DNA of 64,000 nt from Hydrocarboniclastica marina (GTDB taxonomy: Bacteria; Pseudomonadota; Gammaproteobacteria; Pseudomonadales; Oleiphilaceae): NCBI RefSeq assembly GCF_004851605.1, contig NZ_CP031093.1, positions 3,038,692 to 3,102,691 of the forward strand, written 5' to 3'. Positions 7,728 through 17,076 of this stretch are shown piece after piece; positions within the stretch are counted from its first letter, which is position 1, and each line of letters begins with the position of its first letter. Both the position numbers and the translations under genes were made by a program. The notes beneath the pieces were generated by a model that saw only the letters and a list, made by a program, of their open reading frames with translations, was not told where the DNA came from and searched no databases.

Positions 7728-10394
7728 TCAGCTTAAAAGAGGGTTGGGCTTGTTGCGATCGATACCATACTGGCGCATGGCCTCAAGTACTTTGTCGCGT
7801 TCCATCTCGCCATCTTCAGCAAGCGCCGACAGTGCGGCAACGACCACGTGGTATCGGTCGACTTCGAAGAACGAGCGTAGCTTTTCCCGGGTGTCACTGC
7901 GGCCGTAGCCGTCAGTGCCCAAGACGGCGTAGCGGGCTGGCACGAAAGCACGAATCTGATCGGCAAACAGTTTGATGTAATCCGTAGAGGCGATAACCGG
8001 TCCCTGTTTGTCCTGGAGGCATTGGGTTACGTAGGGCACACGCGGTTTGTCGTCGGGATGAAGCCGGTTCCACCGGACCACGTGTTGGCCGTCACGGGCA
8101 AGTTCATTGAAGCTTGTGGCACTCCAGATATCGCTGGATACACCAAAATCATCCTTCAGCAACTGTCCGGCGGCACGCACCTCATTAAGGATGGAACCAC
8201 AGCCCAGCAACTGAACGCGCGGACCTTTTTTCTTGCCCTTACCGCCGGCTTCGACGCTCTCGAACGGATAAAGCCCTTTGATAATGCCTTCTTCGGCACC
8301 TTCAGGCATTGCGGGATGGGCGTAGTTCTCGTTGAGCAGAGTGATGTAGTAGTAGACGTTCTCGTTGTCTTCATACATCCGCTTCATGCCGTGCTGCACA
8401 ATGACAGCCACTTCGTAGGCGTATGTCGGATCGTAGGATACGCAGTTAGGCACCGTGCCGGCGAGAATGTGGCTGTGCCCATCCTGGTGCTGCAGGCCTT
8501 CGCCGTTCAGCGTAGTACGCCCGGAAGTGCCTCCCAGCAGAAAGCCCCGCGCCTGCATGTCGCCTGCTGCCCAGCATAGGTCGCCTACGCGCTGGAAACC
8601 AAACATCGAATAGAACAGATAGAAGGGAATCAGCGGATAGTCGTTACTGCTGTAGGAGGTCGCGGCGGCCATCCAGGCGGACATTGCGCCGGCTTCGGTG
8701 ATACCTTCCTCCAGAATCTGGCCCTGCTTGTCCTCGCGGTAGTACATGATCTGGTCGCGGTCCTGTGGCGTATATTTCTGCCCTTCGGACGTGTAGATCC
8801 CCATCTGCCGGAACAGCCCTTCCATGCCGAACGTACGAGCTTCATCGGGAACGATCGGCACGACCCGCTTGCCGATGCGCTTGTCCTTGACCATGGCATT
8901 GAGCATGCGCACAAAGCCCATGGTTGTCGAGATTTCGCGGTCGCCGCTGCCATCGAGTACGGTTTTGAAGAGTTCAAGGTCCGGCGTCTGCAACGGCTGG
9001 CTGGCCTTGCGTCGCTTGGGATAGTTGCCACCGAGATCGCGCCTGCGCTTTTGCATATAGACCATTTCGGGCGAGTCGGGCGCGGGGCGGTAGTAGGGTA
9101 TTTCTTCTATCTCGTCATCTGATATCGGCACGCCGAACCGGTCGCGGAATGCTTTTACCGTGTCCATGTCCAGTTTCTTGAGCTGGTGCGCTACGTTCTG
9201 GGCCTCGCCGGCCTGCCCAAACCCATACCCCTTGATGGTATGGGCGAGAATAACCGTGGGCTGACCTTTCTGTGTCGTGGCCTGGTGATAGGCGGCATAG
9301 ACCTTGTAGGGGTCGTGCCCGCCCCGGTTCAGTCTGGCAATGTCGTCGTCGGAGAGGTCTTTGACCAGCTCCTCCATTTCGGGGTAGCGACCAAAGAAGT
9401 GCTTACGCGTGTATGCCCCGCCATTGCTCTTGTAGTTCTGCAGGTCACCATCGACGATCTCGTCCATGGCACGCTGCATCACACCTTCTTTGTCCTGCTC
9501 AAACAGCGGGTCCCACTGGCGGCCCCAGACTACTTTGAGCACGTTCCAGCCGGCGCCCCGGAAGATGCCTTCCAGCTCCTGGATAATCTTGCCGTTACCG
9601 CGAACCGGGCCGTCCAGCCGTTGCAGGTTGCAGTTGACCACGAATATCAGGTTGTCGAGTTTCTCCCGCCCGGCCAACCCGATAGCCCCCAGCGACTCAG
9701 GCTCGTCGCATTCGCCGTCCCCCAGGAAGCACCAGACTTTTCGGTCACCCATCTCGATCAGTTCCCGGCTGTCCAGGTACTTCATGACATGAGCCTGGTA
9801 TATCGCCTGGATCGGGCCGAGCCCCATGGAAACCGTCGGAAACTGCCAGTAGTCCGGCATCAGCCAGGGGTGCGGATAAGATGAAAGCCCTTCACCATCA
9901 ACTTCGGAACGGTAGTTATCCAGCTTGTCTTCGTCGAACTGGCGCTCCAGGTACGAGCGCGCGTAGATACCCGGTGCCGAGTGGCCCTGGAAGTAGACCA
10001 GGTCGCCTTCCCGCTTCTCGTCGCCGCCATGGAAGAAGTAGTTGAAACCCACATCGTAAAGCGTCGCCGCTGAGGAGAAAGACGATACGTGCCCGCCGAG
10101 ATCACCCGGCTTCTTGTTGGCTCGCAGCACCATCGCCATGGCGTTCCAGCGGATCAGGGACCTGATGCGCCGCTCCATGAAAAGGTCGCCGGGCATTCGG
10201 GCTTCGCGGGCAGCGGGTATGGTATTCCTGAAAGGTGTCGTCAGAGTAAAGGAGGTAGCCCCTCCTTCACGCGTAGCGCGTTCCGACAGCTGGCTCAAAA
10301 GGAAACGCGCCCGGTCGATACCCTCGACCTCGATCACGGACTCTAGCGCTTCGATCCACTCTCGGGTTTCGGTCGGGTCGTCATCCTTCTTCAT
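7728..10394 (-). CDS. aceE: Pyruvate dehydrogenase E1, homodimeric type
   Basis: Thiamine-diphosphate enzyme that decarboxylates pyruvate and acetylates the E2 lipoyl group. The protein (888 residues from the chosen start) has the TPP-binding GDGECDEPES stretch near 230 followed by NCNLQRLDGP, and the C-terminal transketolase-like domain with LGTDGYGRSDTR near 835. Two ATGs compete: AAGGAG touches the first (10400) but lies six bases from the second (10394), so the second is chosen. It is first in an aceE-aceF operon. A possible -35 TTGACC lies upstream without a clear -10. Confidence 0.96.
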   Translation of the reverse strand: MKKDDDPTETREWIEALESVIEVEGIDRARFLLSQLSERATREGGATSFTLTTPFRNTIPAAREARMPGDLFMERRIRSLIRWNAMAMVLRANKKPGDLGGHVSSFSSAATLYDVGFNYFFHGGDEKREGDLVYFQGHSAPGIYARSYLERQFDEDKLDNYRSEVDGEGLSSYPHPWLMPDYWQFPTVSMGLGPIQAIYQAHVMKYLDSRELIEMGDRKVWCFLGDGECDEPESLGAIGLAGREKLDNLIFVVNCNLQRLDGPVRGNGKIIQELEGIFRGAGWNVLKVVWGRQWDPLFEQDKEGVMQRAMDEIVDGDLQNYKSNGGAYTRKHFFGRYPEMEELVKDLSDDDIARLNRGGHDPYKVYAAYHQATTQKGQPTVILAHTIKGYGFGQAGEAQNVAHQLKKLDMDTVKAFRDRFGVPISDDEIEEIPYYRPAPDSPEMVYMQKRRRDLGGNYPKRRKASQPLQTPDLELFKTVLDGSGDREISTTMGFVRMLNAMVKDKRIGKRVVPIVPDEARTFGMEGLFRQMGIYTSEGQKYTPQDRDQIMYYREDKQGQILEEGITEAGAMSAWMAAATSYSSNDYPLIPFYLFYSMFGFQRVGDLCWAAGDMQARGFLLGGTSGRTTLNGEGLQHQDGHSHILAGTVPNCVSYDPTYAYEVAVIVQHGMKRMYEDNENVYYYITLLNENYAHPAMPEGAEEGIIKGLYPFESVEAGGKGKKKGPRVQLLGCGSILNEVRAAGQLLKDDFGVSSDIWSATSFNELARDGQHVVRWNRLHPDDKPRVPYVTQCLQDKQGPVIASTDYIKLFADQIRAFVPARYAVLGTDGYGRSDTREKLRSFFEVDRYHVVVAALSALAEDGEMERDKVLEAMRQYGIDRNKPNPLLS

Positions 10395-10472
10395 GGGCAT
10401 CTCCTTAGCAGAAACCGGGCAAGGTCTGGCGGCGCCAGGCGGCGTTCGCCGTTTTCCATCAGCGTATGTGGC

Positions 10473-10832
10473 TTGCCGGTCAAGGGCAAACCCCAGGCCC
10501 GAAAGTTAACACTATCTCATGTACAATTCCTGTCCCGTTTACGCGCGTGGGGTCAGCAATTGGTATTAGAGGCCGGGCCACCCAGAGCCCCTCCTGCACC
10601 CCGAGTTCGACCAAGTCCAAACCCTTCGCATGGGTATGGAGGCACTACCTTCGGGCCATATTGCTTTGTCAGCGATGTTGACGTCGGTGAACTGATGGAG
10701 CAGATGGCGCTGATGACCCGACTGGTGACCAGCGGCAAACGCCTGGCCGACTATACGAACTCAAGCCCGCCTTTGGAGAAAAGAAGTTTTTTTGAGGGTG
10801 AGTACCAGCAAATGAAGCTCGGCAATGCCTGA
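10473..10832 (+). CDS. Possible small protein of unknown function
   Basis: An open frame of 119 codons from a TTG, with the first in-frame ATG at 10695 giving only 46 residues (MEQMALMTRLVTSGKRLAD...). The ribosome site is poor (GGTGA before 10695). The argument for a real gene is that the frame ends four bases before a strong hairpin (10836-10861). The N-terminal half is proline/arginine rich and unconvincing. No family recognised. The rest of the aceE-cnoX gap holds the aceE promoter region. Confidence 0.3.
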   Translation: MPVKGKPQARKLTLSHVQFLSRLRAWGQQLVLEAGPPRAPPAPRVRPSPNPSHGYGGTTFGPYCFVSDVDVGELMEQMALMTRLVTSGKRLADYTNSSPPLEKRSFFEGEYQQMKLGNA

Positions 10833-10835
10833 AAC

Positions 10836-10861
10836 AGTAGTCCTGCTCACGCAGGACTACT
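10836..10861. terminator. Perfect 11-bp hairpin between converging units
   Basis: AGTAGTCCTGC, a TCAC loop, then GCAGGACTACT. It lies between the small plus-strand frame and the end of cnoX on the minus strand, so it can act in either direction. T runs are poor on both sides. Confidence 0.6.
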
Positions 10862-10900
10862 TCCCGCTTTTCAAACGGATCATTTCAAGCGGGGCTTCGA

Positions 10901-11761
10901 TCAGTACATCAGCGTGAACAGTTTGCGTCGATACTGGCGAACATCTGGGTCATCGTTGCCCAGCAGGTCAAAAAGTTCTACCAGCGTAGCTCGCGCCGCG
11001 CCGTCAGCGTAATTACGATCCTTGCGTAAGAGGCTCAGGATCAGCTCCATAGCCTTGGCATTCTCGCCTTTCAACACCCAGTGCAACGCCAGCTGGTAAC
11101 GCGCCTCGAAGTCTTCGGGGTCAGCCTCTATGCGGGCCTGCAGCTCTGCTACCGGCGGCAGCTGACCGGCTCGCTCGGCGAACTTGATGCGGGCCGCCAG
11201 TTGCCGGGCGTGGGCGTTGAACGTTTCTTCCTTGGGCAGACCTTCGAGGATCACCCGGGCCTCGGCTACTTCGCCCTGCTCGACTTTTATCAGGGCGATG
11301 TCAATAAGGACAGCCTTGTCTTCCGGATTCGCCTGGTTGATCTCGGTGAGCAGCGCCAGAGCCTGATCCAGTTGGCCTTCTTCCCACAGAGTTTTGGCCT
11401 GATCACGGGGACTCATAGGCGGCTTATCGATGTGGGGCTCAAGCTTCGCGCGAATTTCACTCTCGGGTATGACGCCGCTGAACTCATCCACGAGCTGGCC
11501 ATTCTTGACGATTTTGACACTGGGCAGACTGCGCACTCCGAGGTGAGCCGTCAGCTGTTGCTGTTCGTCGGCGTTAACTTTGGCCAGGCGAAATCCACCT
11601 TTGAACTCATCCGCCAGCTTCTGCAGGATTGGCATGAGCTGCTTACAGGGCGCGCACCACTCGGCCCAAACGTCCACAACTACCGGCACCTGGCTGGAGG
11701 CGTCGATGACGTCGGTCTGGAAATTCTCCAGCGTGGCGTCGAATACATAAGTCTCAGCCAT
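10901..11761 (-). CDS. cnoX: CnoX/YbbN-type thioredoxin with TPR domain
   Basis: Chaperone-redoxin that protects unfolding proteins from overoxidation and aggregation and cooperates with DnaK/GroEL in E. coli. The 286-residue protein has a thioredoxin domain (1-110) with the full active site WCAPC (C36, C39), where E. coli CnoX has lost one cysteine. TPR-like helices follow (about 115-280, with RDQAKTLWEEGQLDQALALL). The start ATG follows AGGAG. A sigma-32-like promoter lies 36-62 bases upstream. It is divergent from a lon gene, so two protein-quality genes share one intergenic region. Confidence 0.9.
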   Translation of the reverse strand: MAETYVFDATLENFQTDVIDASSQVPVVVDVWAEWCAPCKQLMPILQKLADEFKGGFRLAKVNADEQQQLTAHLGVRSLPSVKIVKNGQLVDEFSGVIPESEIRAKLEPHIDKPPMSPRDQAKTLWEEGQLDQALALLTEINQANPEDKAVLIDIALIKVEQGEVAEARVILEGLPKEETFNAHARQLAARIKFAERAGQLPPVAELQARIEADPEDFEARYQLALHWVLKGENAKAMELILSLLRKDRNYADGAARATLVELFDLLGNDDPDVRQYRRKLFTLMY

Positions 11762-11796
11762 TTTTAGCGGTCTCCTGATTCACGTTATCCTGAAAG

Positions 11797-11823
11797 GTAT
11801 GGGCATGAGGGGTCGGCTTCAAG
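11797..11823 (-). promoter_or_regulatory. Sigma-32-like promoter of cnoX
   Basis: On the minus strand CTTGAA (11818-11823), 13 bases, then GCCCATAC (11797-11804). The heat-shock consensus is CTTGAA with 13-15 bases before CCCCATnT, so the -35 is perfect and the -10 differs at two positions. The expected start is about 30 bases before the cnoX ATG. E. coli ybbN is reported as a sigma-32 gene, which fits. Confidence 0.55.
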
Positions 11824-12010
11824 CCAGGGACAGATGATTACACAAAACTGGCCTTGAAAGGGACGGGGCCGGGACTTCCGGTTGATTTAGCGAAATTCGG
11901 CTTCACATATAGGCAAAACCCAGCCTATATGGCGGAACTCCTGCCTGGGGCTGAAAGATCCGGATGCGGGATGGCAACGGGTCAAGATCACCTATCAATA
12001 CAGTGGGCCT

Positions 12011-14440
12011 ATGACAGAGCAGAACGATAATATCGAGTTTATCGGCCGCGAGGACGGCACAGTAAAAACGCCACGCGGCCTCGCTTTGCCAGACCAATCT
12101 CTTCCTAAACGGCTCTATATCCTCCCGGTCAATGGCCGGCCATTTTTCCCGGCACAGGTGCAGCCGGTCGTGGTCAACCAGAACCCCTGGGAGGAAACCC
12201 TCAATCGCGTTGCCGCCACGGATCACAGTGTTGTTGGCCTGAGCTATGTGGAACACCCACCCAAGGACAGTCATGCCGGGCCTGAGGATCTGGCGCTTCA
12301 CGGTTGTGCCGTGCGGATCCACCACGCAGCAAAGGAAAACGGCAAGATCCAGTTTATCGCCCAGGGCATACGCCGGTTTCGGGTCGTGCACTGGCTGAAG
12401 CGCACGCCCCCTTACCTTGTAGAGGTCGAGTATCCGGAGGAGCCCCGCGAGCACCAGGACGAGCAGAAGGCCTATACGCTGGCAATCATCAACTCCATCA
12501 AGGAGCTGCTGCGTGCCAACCCTCTCTACGGCGAAGAGGTCAAAAACTACCTGTCCCGTTTTGGTCCGGAAGACAGCTCGCCACTGACGGACTTCGGGGC
12601 CTCCATGACCAGCGCCAAAGGGCCGGAACTGCAGGAGATTCTCGACACCGTCCCGCTGCTCAAGCGCATGGAGAAGACGCTTCTACTGCTGCGTAAAGAG
12701 CTCGAGGTTGCCCAACTGCAGGCGCAGATCAACGAGGAAGTGAACGACAAAGTCCAGAAGCACCAGCGCGAATTCTTCCTGCGTGAGCAGCTCAAAATTA
12801 TCCAGCGCGAGCTGGGCATCGCCAAGGATGACAAGACAGCCGATGCCGACAGCTTTCGCGAGCGGATGGCGAAGCTGTCGCCGCCAGAACACGTACTGGG
12901 CAGGTTTGATGATGAGTTGCAGAAGTTATCTGTGCTCGAGCAGGGGTCGCCTGAGTATGGCGTGACCCGCAATTACCTCGACTGGCTCACCAACGTGCCC
13001 TGGGGGCAATACTCCAACGATCACCTCGACCTTAAACTGGCGCGAAAGACGCTCGACCAGGACCACGACGGTCTGGGCGATATCAAGGAGCGTATTATCG
13101 AGTTCCTCGCCGAGGGTGCCTATAAAGGCGAAATGTCCGGCTCGATCCTGCTCCTGGTCGGCCCGCCGGGTGTGGGCAAAACCTCGATTGGGCATTCAAT
13201 CGCCTCTGCCCTTGGCCGCAAATTCTACCGCTTCTCGGTCGGGGGCATGCGCGACGAGGCTGAAATCAAGGGCCACCGCCGCACTTACATTGGCGCGATG
13301 CCCGGAAAATTCGTTCAGGCGCTCAAGGATGTCCAGGTTTCAAATCCGGTCATCATGCTGGATGAAATTGACAAGATTGGCTCGTCTTACCAGGGCGACC
13401 CGGCGTCAGCTCTGCTGGAGGCGCTGGACCCGGAACAGAACAGTGAATTTCTGGATCACTACCTCGACACGCGGCTGGACCTGTCGAAGGTGCTTTTCGT
13501 CTGTACCGCGAACCAGCTCGATACCATACCCCGGCCATTGCTGGACCGTATGGACACCATCCGGCTTTCCGGTTACATCACCGACGAAAAACTGGCCATT
13601 GCCAAGCATCATCTGTTCCCGAAATTGTTGAAACGGGCCGGCCTGCGCAAGAAGCAGATGAACATCACCGATGCTGCACTCAGGCAGGTCATTGAAGGTT
13701 ACGCCCGCGAGGCAGGCGTAAGGAACCTTGAAAAAATGCTGCACAAGATTCTCCGCAAGGGCGTCGTCAAACTGCTCGAAGGCGAAGAGTCCAGCATTCG
13801 CATTGGTATAAAGGATCTGCAGGACTACCTCGGTCAGCCGTTATTCCGCCGGGATCGCGCCCTGCGCGGGATTGGTGTGGTCACCGGGCTGGCCTGGACA
13901 TCCATGGGCGGCGCCACGCTAGGCGTGGAGGCGGCGCGGATTCATAGCCAGAACCGCGGATTCAAATTGACCGGCCAGCTCGGCGATGTGATGAAGGAGT
14001 CGGCCGAGATTGCCTATAGCTATGTATCGTCCCATCTTAAGGATTTCCGTGGGGACGCAGCCTTCTTCGACAAGTCCTTCGTCCACCTCCACGTGCCCGA
14101 AGGAGCGACTCCCAAAGACGGGCCCAGCGCCGGCGTAACCATGGCCACAGCGCTGGTATCCCTGGCGCGGCGGGAAGCTCCGCATATTCCGGTCGCGATG
14201 ACGGGAGAGTTGACACTGACCGGGCAGGTTCTGCCCGTTGGCGGTATCCGCGAGAAAGTGATCGCAGCCAGGCGCCAGAAAATAGCCACATTGATTCTGC
14301 CTGAAGCCAATCGGGGCGATTTTGAGGAGTTACCGGAGTATCTCCGGGAGGGACTAACGGTGCATTTTGCCCAACATTATTCCGATGTATACCGGGCCTG
14401 CTTTGAGGATAAAGCCAAACGGCGCACGGTTGTCCATTGA
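12011..14440 (+). CDS. ATP-dependent Lon protease, AsrA-like
   Basis: Cytoplasmic AAA+ protease of 809 residues. An N-terminal substrate domain (about 25-210) and coiled coil (to about 280) precede the ATPase, with Walker A GPPGVGKT at 384-391 and Walker B VIMLDEIDKIG near 450. The protease domain has the Ser-Lys dyad S706 in PKDGPSAG and K749 in GGIREKVIAA. The N-terminal text (LYILPVNGRPFFPAQVQPVVVNQNPWEETL) resembles the second Lon of Pseudomonas (AsrA) more than the lon next to clpX; this assignment is from memory. It stands alone, diverges from cnoX, and has a weak ribosome site. Confidence 0.9.
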   Translation: MTEQNDNIEFIGREDGTVKTPRGLALPDQSLPKRLYILPVNGRPFFPAQVQPVVVNQNPWEETLNRVAATDHSVVGLSYVEHPPKDSHAGPEDLALHGCAVRIHHAAKENGKIQFIAQGIRRFRVVHWLKRTPPYLVEVEYPEEPREHQDEQKAYTLAIINSIKELLRANPLYGEEVKNYLSRFGPEDSSPLTDFGASMTSAKGPELQEILDTVPLLKRMEKTLLLLRKELEVAQLQAQINEEVNDKVQKHQREFFLREQLKIIQRELGIAKDDKTADADSFRERMAKLSPPEHVLGRFDDELQKLSVLEQGSPEYGVTRNYLDWLTNVPWGQYSNDHLDLKLARKTLDQDHDGLGDIKERIIEFLAEGAYKGEMSGSILLLVGPPGVGKTSIGHSIASALGRKFYRFSVGGMRDEAEIKGHRRTYIGAMPGKFVQALKDVQVSNPVIMLDEIDKIGSSYQGDPASALLEALDPEQNSEFLDHYLDTRLDLSKVLFVCTANQLDTIPRPLLDRMDTIRLSGYITDEKLAIAKHHLFPKLLKRAGLRKKQMNITDAALRQVIEGYAREAGVRNLEKMLHKILRKGVVKLLEGEESSIRIGIKDLQDYLGQPLFRRDRALRGIGVVTGLAWTSMGGATLGVEAARIHSQNRGFKLTGQLGDVMKESAEIAYSYVSSHLKDFRGDAAFFDKSFVHLHVPEGATPKDGPSAGVTMATALVSLARREAPHIPVAMTGELTLTGQVLPVGGIREKVIAARRQKIATLILPEANRGDFEELPEYLREGLTVHFAQHYSDVYRACFEDKAKRRTVVH

Positions 14441-14611
14441 GCAATGGTCCGCCACCGGCAGACCAGTTGAGGCGAATACGCATAATCGCGTATGGAGTCA
14501 AGCAGATGCATTTGTAAACTGGACTCATTCAAGCGCGGCAATGCCGCCGTTCTCAGCATCCATCGCTGAATGATCCGTTCTGAGATGATCCGTACCTGAG
14601 AAGAGCCCTTA

Positions 14612-14639
14612 AGGCGCCATCCGTGGCGCCTCTTTTTTT
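14612..14639 (+). terminator. Rho-independent terminator of lon
   Basis: AGGCGCCA, TCCG loop, TGGCGCCT, then seven further T residues. It sits 172 bases after the lon stop. The rest of the 14441-14787 gap holds no convincing gene. Confidence 0.85.
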
Positions 14640-14787
14640 GCCTGCCAGTTACCTTTTCTCCTGGGGCGACCGTTCACATCGGTGAACCGTAGCGCGGCTT
14701 ATCAGGTTCGATCAGCCAGCTTGGTGGCGCTATAGGCAAATAAAGCCGAGATGAGAGCCCGTGCCCGCTCGAATGCGTCGATGAACG

Positions 14788-15330
14788 TTAGGACGCTTTG
14801 AGCTTGGAAGCCGGGTCCGGTTTGCGGTCGTCCCGCTGGGTTGGGTTTTTCCACTCGTGATCCCGATTGATCGGCCCGACGTCGAGGAAGGGTGAAGCGT
14901 CAATACCTGACGCATCCATCATCTCCGCCACGCGCTGCAGCGATGAGATGATCATGTTTTGCTCCCAGGACTGCAGGTTCTGGTATTTGCGGATGAACTC
15001 TTCCTGCAGCGCCTGGGGGGCACGATCCAGGAGCGAACCGCCGGACTCGGTAAGATGGGCGTGGACCTTGCGCTTGTCCTTCTCACTGCGTACACGGTAA
15101 ACGAGCTCCCGCTGCTCCAGACGATCAAGGATGATAGTGACCGTCGCCTGGCTCAAGCTGACTTTGTCAGCGATGGTGCCGATAGTGACCTCACCCAGAT
15201 CCCTGATAGTCTGCATTATGAGAAGCTGGGGAGCCGTCAGGCCGGCCGTCTTGCTCAGACGCTTGGAGTGAAGGTCGGTCGCTCGAATAACGCGTCGGAG
15301 CGCCACCAGCACTTGCTCATAGTTGTTCAT
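14788..15330 (-). CDS. MarR-family transcriptional regulator
   Basis: DNA-binding regulator of 180 residues with the winged helix-turn-helix of the MarR family. The helix region IGTIADKVSLSQATVTIILDRL (about 50-71) is followed by the wing RVRSEKDKRKVHAHLTESG (about 79-97). The start MNNYEQVLVALRRVIRATDLHSKRLSK resembles the CosR/EctR group that controls compatible-solute genes in salt-loving bacteria, but that subgroup is a judgement from memory and no solute gene is adjacent. The C-terminal tail (about 150-180) is charged and probably disordered. A consensus-like promoter lies 72-101 bases upstream. Confidence 0.85.
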   Translation of the reverse strand: MNNYEQVLVALRRVIRATDLHSKRLSKTAGLTAPQLLIMQTIRDLGEVTIGTIADKVSLSQATVTIILDRLEQRELVYRVRSEKDKRKVHAHLTESGGSLLDRAPQALQEEFIRKYQNLQSWEQNMIISSLQRVAEMMDASGIDASPFLDVGPINRDHEWKNPTQRDDRKPDPASKLKAS

Positions 15331-15401
15331 TACCAGCGCTACTCCCGGACTACGCTTTCAAATCGGACACGCGGACGCTTTCATGGCGCCCATTGGCGTA
15401 A

Positions 15402-15431
15402 ATTATAAAAGCTGAGCTCCTTCGAGTACAA
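15402..15431 (-). promoter_or_regulatory. Sigma-70 promoter of the marR gene
   Basis: Minus strand: TTGTAC (15426-15431), 18 bases, perfect TATAAT (15402-15407). The predicted leader before the ATG at 15330 is about 65 nt. Confidence 0.6.
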
Positions 15432-15670
15432 AACATTTGGCGAGCCGGCATGATCCCCTTTGCCTGGAGTCTCCCCAACTCAGCAGCGACAGCTCCTATA
15501 GCGCATATGCACGGGTAATAGCCGCACGGCCTCTCTCTGGACAAAAGACAGGATTCCGCTCTGCCACCCGCGCTTTCTTTAGAGTTCAAAGCTCCATCAG
15601 TTCAAAAACTCAGTAGCCGCCGTGACCTTTGACGGTCGAACGCGCGTCAAGCCTGCGCCACGGGATCTGC

Positions 15671-15700
15671 TTGACATGACACTGACCCTGGTGTTTGTTA
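15671..15700 (+). promoter_or_regulatory. Candidate sigma-70 promoter of livJ
   Basis: TTGACA (15671-15676), 18 bases, TTGTTA (15695-15700). This predicts a leader of about 115 nt before the livJ start. The remaining part of the 490-base gap from 15331 holds the marR promoter and nothing else recognised. Confidence 0.5.
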
Positions 15701-15821
15701 GCTTTAAAGGCGCGCCCGGGCCCGACCTGATCTGATCTGGTCTGAATTAGCAAGCAGGAACCCGGCGTTAGCCCTGAACTATAACAAGACTCAAATTCAA
15801 CCCTCACAGGCAGGACTGAAC

Positions 15822-16937
15822 ATGAAGCTCAAATTTGGCAAGACAGCACTAGGCGCCGCTGTATCTCTCGCCCTCGCGGTCAACTCGCCAGCACTCCTTG
15901 CAGAAATCAAAATCGGTATCGCTGGCCCTCAGTCGGGCCCGGTAGCCCAGTACGGTGATATGCAATTCTCCGGGGCACGGATGGCGATCCAGCGCATTAA
16001 CGAACAGGGCGGTGTGCTCGGAGAGAAACTGGTGGCCGTAGAGGCGGATGATGCCTGCGAACCGAAACAGGCCAACGCCGTCGCAAACAAAATGGTCAAT
16101 GAGGGCGTAAAGTACGTCGTTGGTCATCTTTGCTCCAGTTCAACCCAGCCTGCCTCAGACATCTACTACGATGAAGGCATCTTGATGGTCACGCCGGCAG
16201 CCACCAGTCCGGAAATTACCGATCGTGGCTACGACAACATTTTTCGAACCATTGGCCTCGATAGTATGCAGGGCCCCGCTGCAGCCGACTTTATCGCCGA
16301 AAAAATCAAGCCCAAGCGTGTCGCTGTTATCCATGACAAGCAGCAATACGGCGAAGGCATCGCGACGACCGTTCGGGACAGGCTCAAGGAAAAAGGCGTG
16401 AATGTTGTGATGTTTGAAGGCGTCACTGCAGGTCAGAAAGACTTTTCCCCGCTGATAACCCGTATGCGTCAGGAGAACGTCGATTTCGTCTATTACGGTG
16501 GCTATCACCCGGAACTCGGCTTGATTCTCCGCCAGGCAGAATCAAGCCTGGACGCGCGCTTCATGGGCCCGGAAGGCGTCGGTAACCCGGATATCAATAC
16601 TATTGCCGGCGACGCAGCAGAAGGCCTTTACGTAACCCTCCCGCCGAGCTTCGACCAGCAGGAGGAGAACAAGGAACTCGCGAAAGCATTCAAGGACAAG
16701 AACGAAGATCCCTCCGGTCCGTTTGTGCTCACCTCTTACGCAGCAGTGCAGGTTCTCGCTGACGCGATCGAGAAAACCGGCGAGAACGACCCGATGAAAG
16801 TCGCTGAAACCATGCGGGAAATGACTTTCGACACGCCTATTGGAACTGTTGAGTTTGACGAAAAAGGCGACCTCAAGGAGTTCCAGTTCGTTGTTTACGA
16901 ATGGCACTCTGACGGCAGCAAAACACCTGTCGAGTAG
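15822..16937 (+). CDS. livJ: Branched-chain amino-acid binding protein, periplasmic
   Basis: Periplasmic substrate-binding protein of the LIV-I type ABC importer. The 371-residue precursor has a signal peptide (about 1-27, KFGKTALGAAVSLALAVNSPALLA, cleavage likely after LLA). The mature start EIKIGIAGPQSGPVAQYGDMQ and the VVGHLCSSSTQPASDIY stretch near 105 are typical of LivJ/LivK. It is first of livJ-H-M-G-F. Two strong hairpins follow it, a common arrangement that lets the binding protein be made in excess of the membrane parts. Ligand (Leu/Ile/Val or another amino acid) is not certain from sequence. Confidence 0.92.
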   Translation: MKLKFGKTALGAAVSLALAVNSPALLAEIKIGIAGPQSGPVAQYGDMQFSGARMAIQRINEQGGVLGEKLVAVEADDACEPKQANAVANKMVNEGVKYVVGHLCSSSTQPASDIYYDEGILMVTPAATSPEITDRGYDNIFRTIGLDSMQGPAAADFIAEKIKPKRVAVIHDKQQYGEGIATTVRDRLKEKGVNVVMFEGVTAGQKDFSPLITRMRQENVDFVYYGGYHPELGLILRQAESSLDARFMGPEGVGNPDINTIAGDAAEGLYVTLPPSFDQQEENKELAKAFKDKNEDPSGPFVLTSYAAVQVLADAIEKTGENDPMKVAETMREMTFDTPIGTVEFDEKGDLKEFQFVVYEWHSDGSKTPVE

Positions 16938-16964
16938 GCGATAAGCCACCTCTCCACTATACTT

Positions 16965-16997
16965 CGACACCCTGGCCCTTGATGGGCCAGGGTGTCG
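16965..16997 (+). terminator. Strong intra-operon hairpin after livJ
   Basis: CGACACCCTGGCCC, TTGAT loop, GGGCCAGGGTGTCG: a perfect 14-bp stem with no T run. It begins 28 bases after the livJ stop. More likely an mRNA 3'-end stabiliser or partial terminator than a full stop, because livH follows on the same strand. Confidence 0.7.
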
Positions 16998-17034
16998 AGG
17001 CCGTTGGCCGCTGACCTCTTCCGGAAATAATCCC

Positions 17035-17059
17035 GGGCAAGACATTTGCGGTCTTGCCC
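17035..17059 (+). terminator. Second intra-operon hairpin before livH
   Basis: GGGCAAGAC, seven-base loop, GTCTTGCCC, ending 17 bases before the livH ATG. Together with the 16965 hairpin it fills the livJ-livH gap. It may damp read-through or translation of livH. Confidence 0.6.
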
Positions 17060-17076
17060 TGTCGGAGCCCAGCCCC

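Noticed and set aside
11851-11880. CTTGAAAGGGACGGGG before lon as a sigma-32 promoter
   Set aside because: The -35 is good but no CCCCAT-like -10 occurs 11-17 bases downstream.
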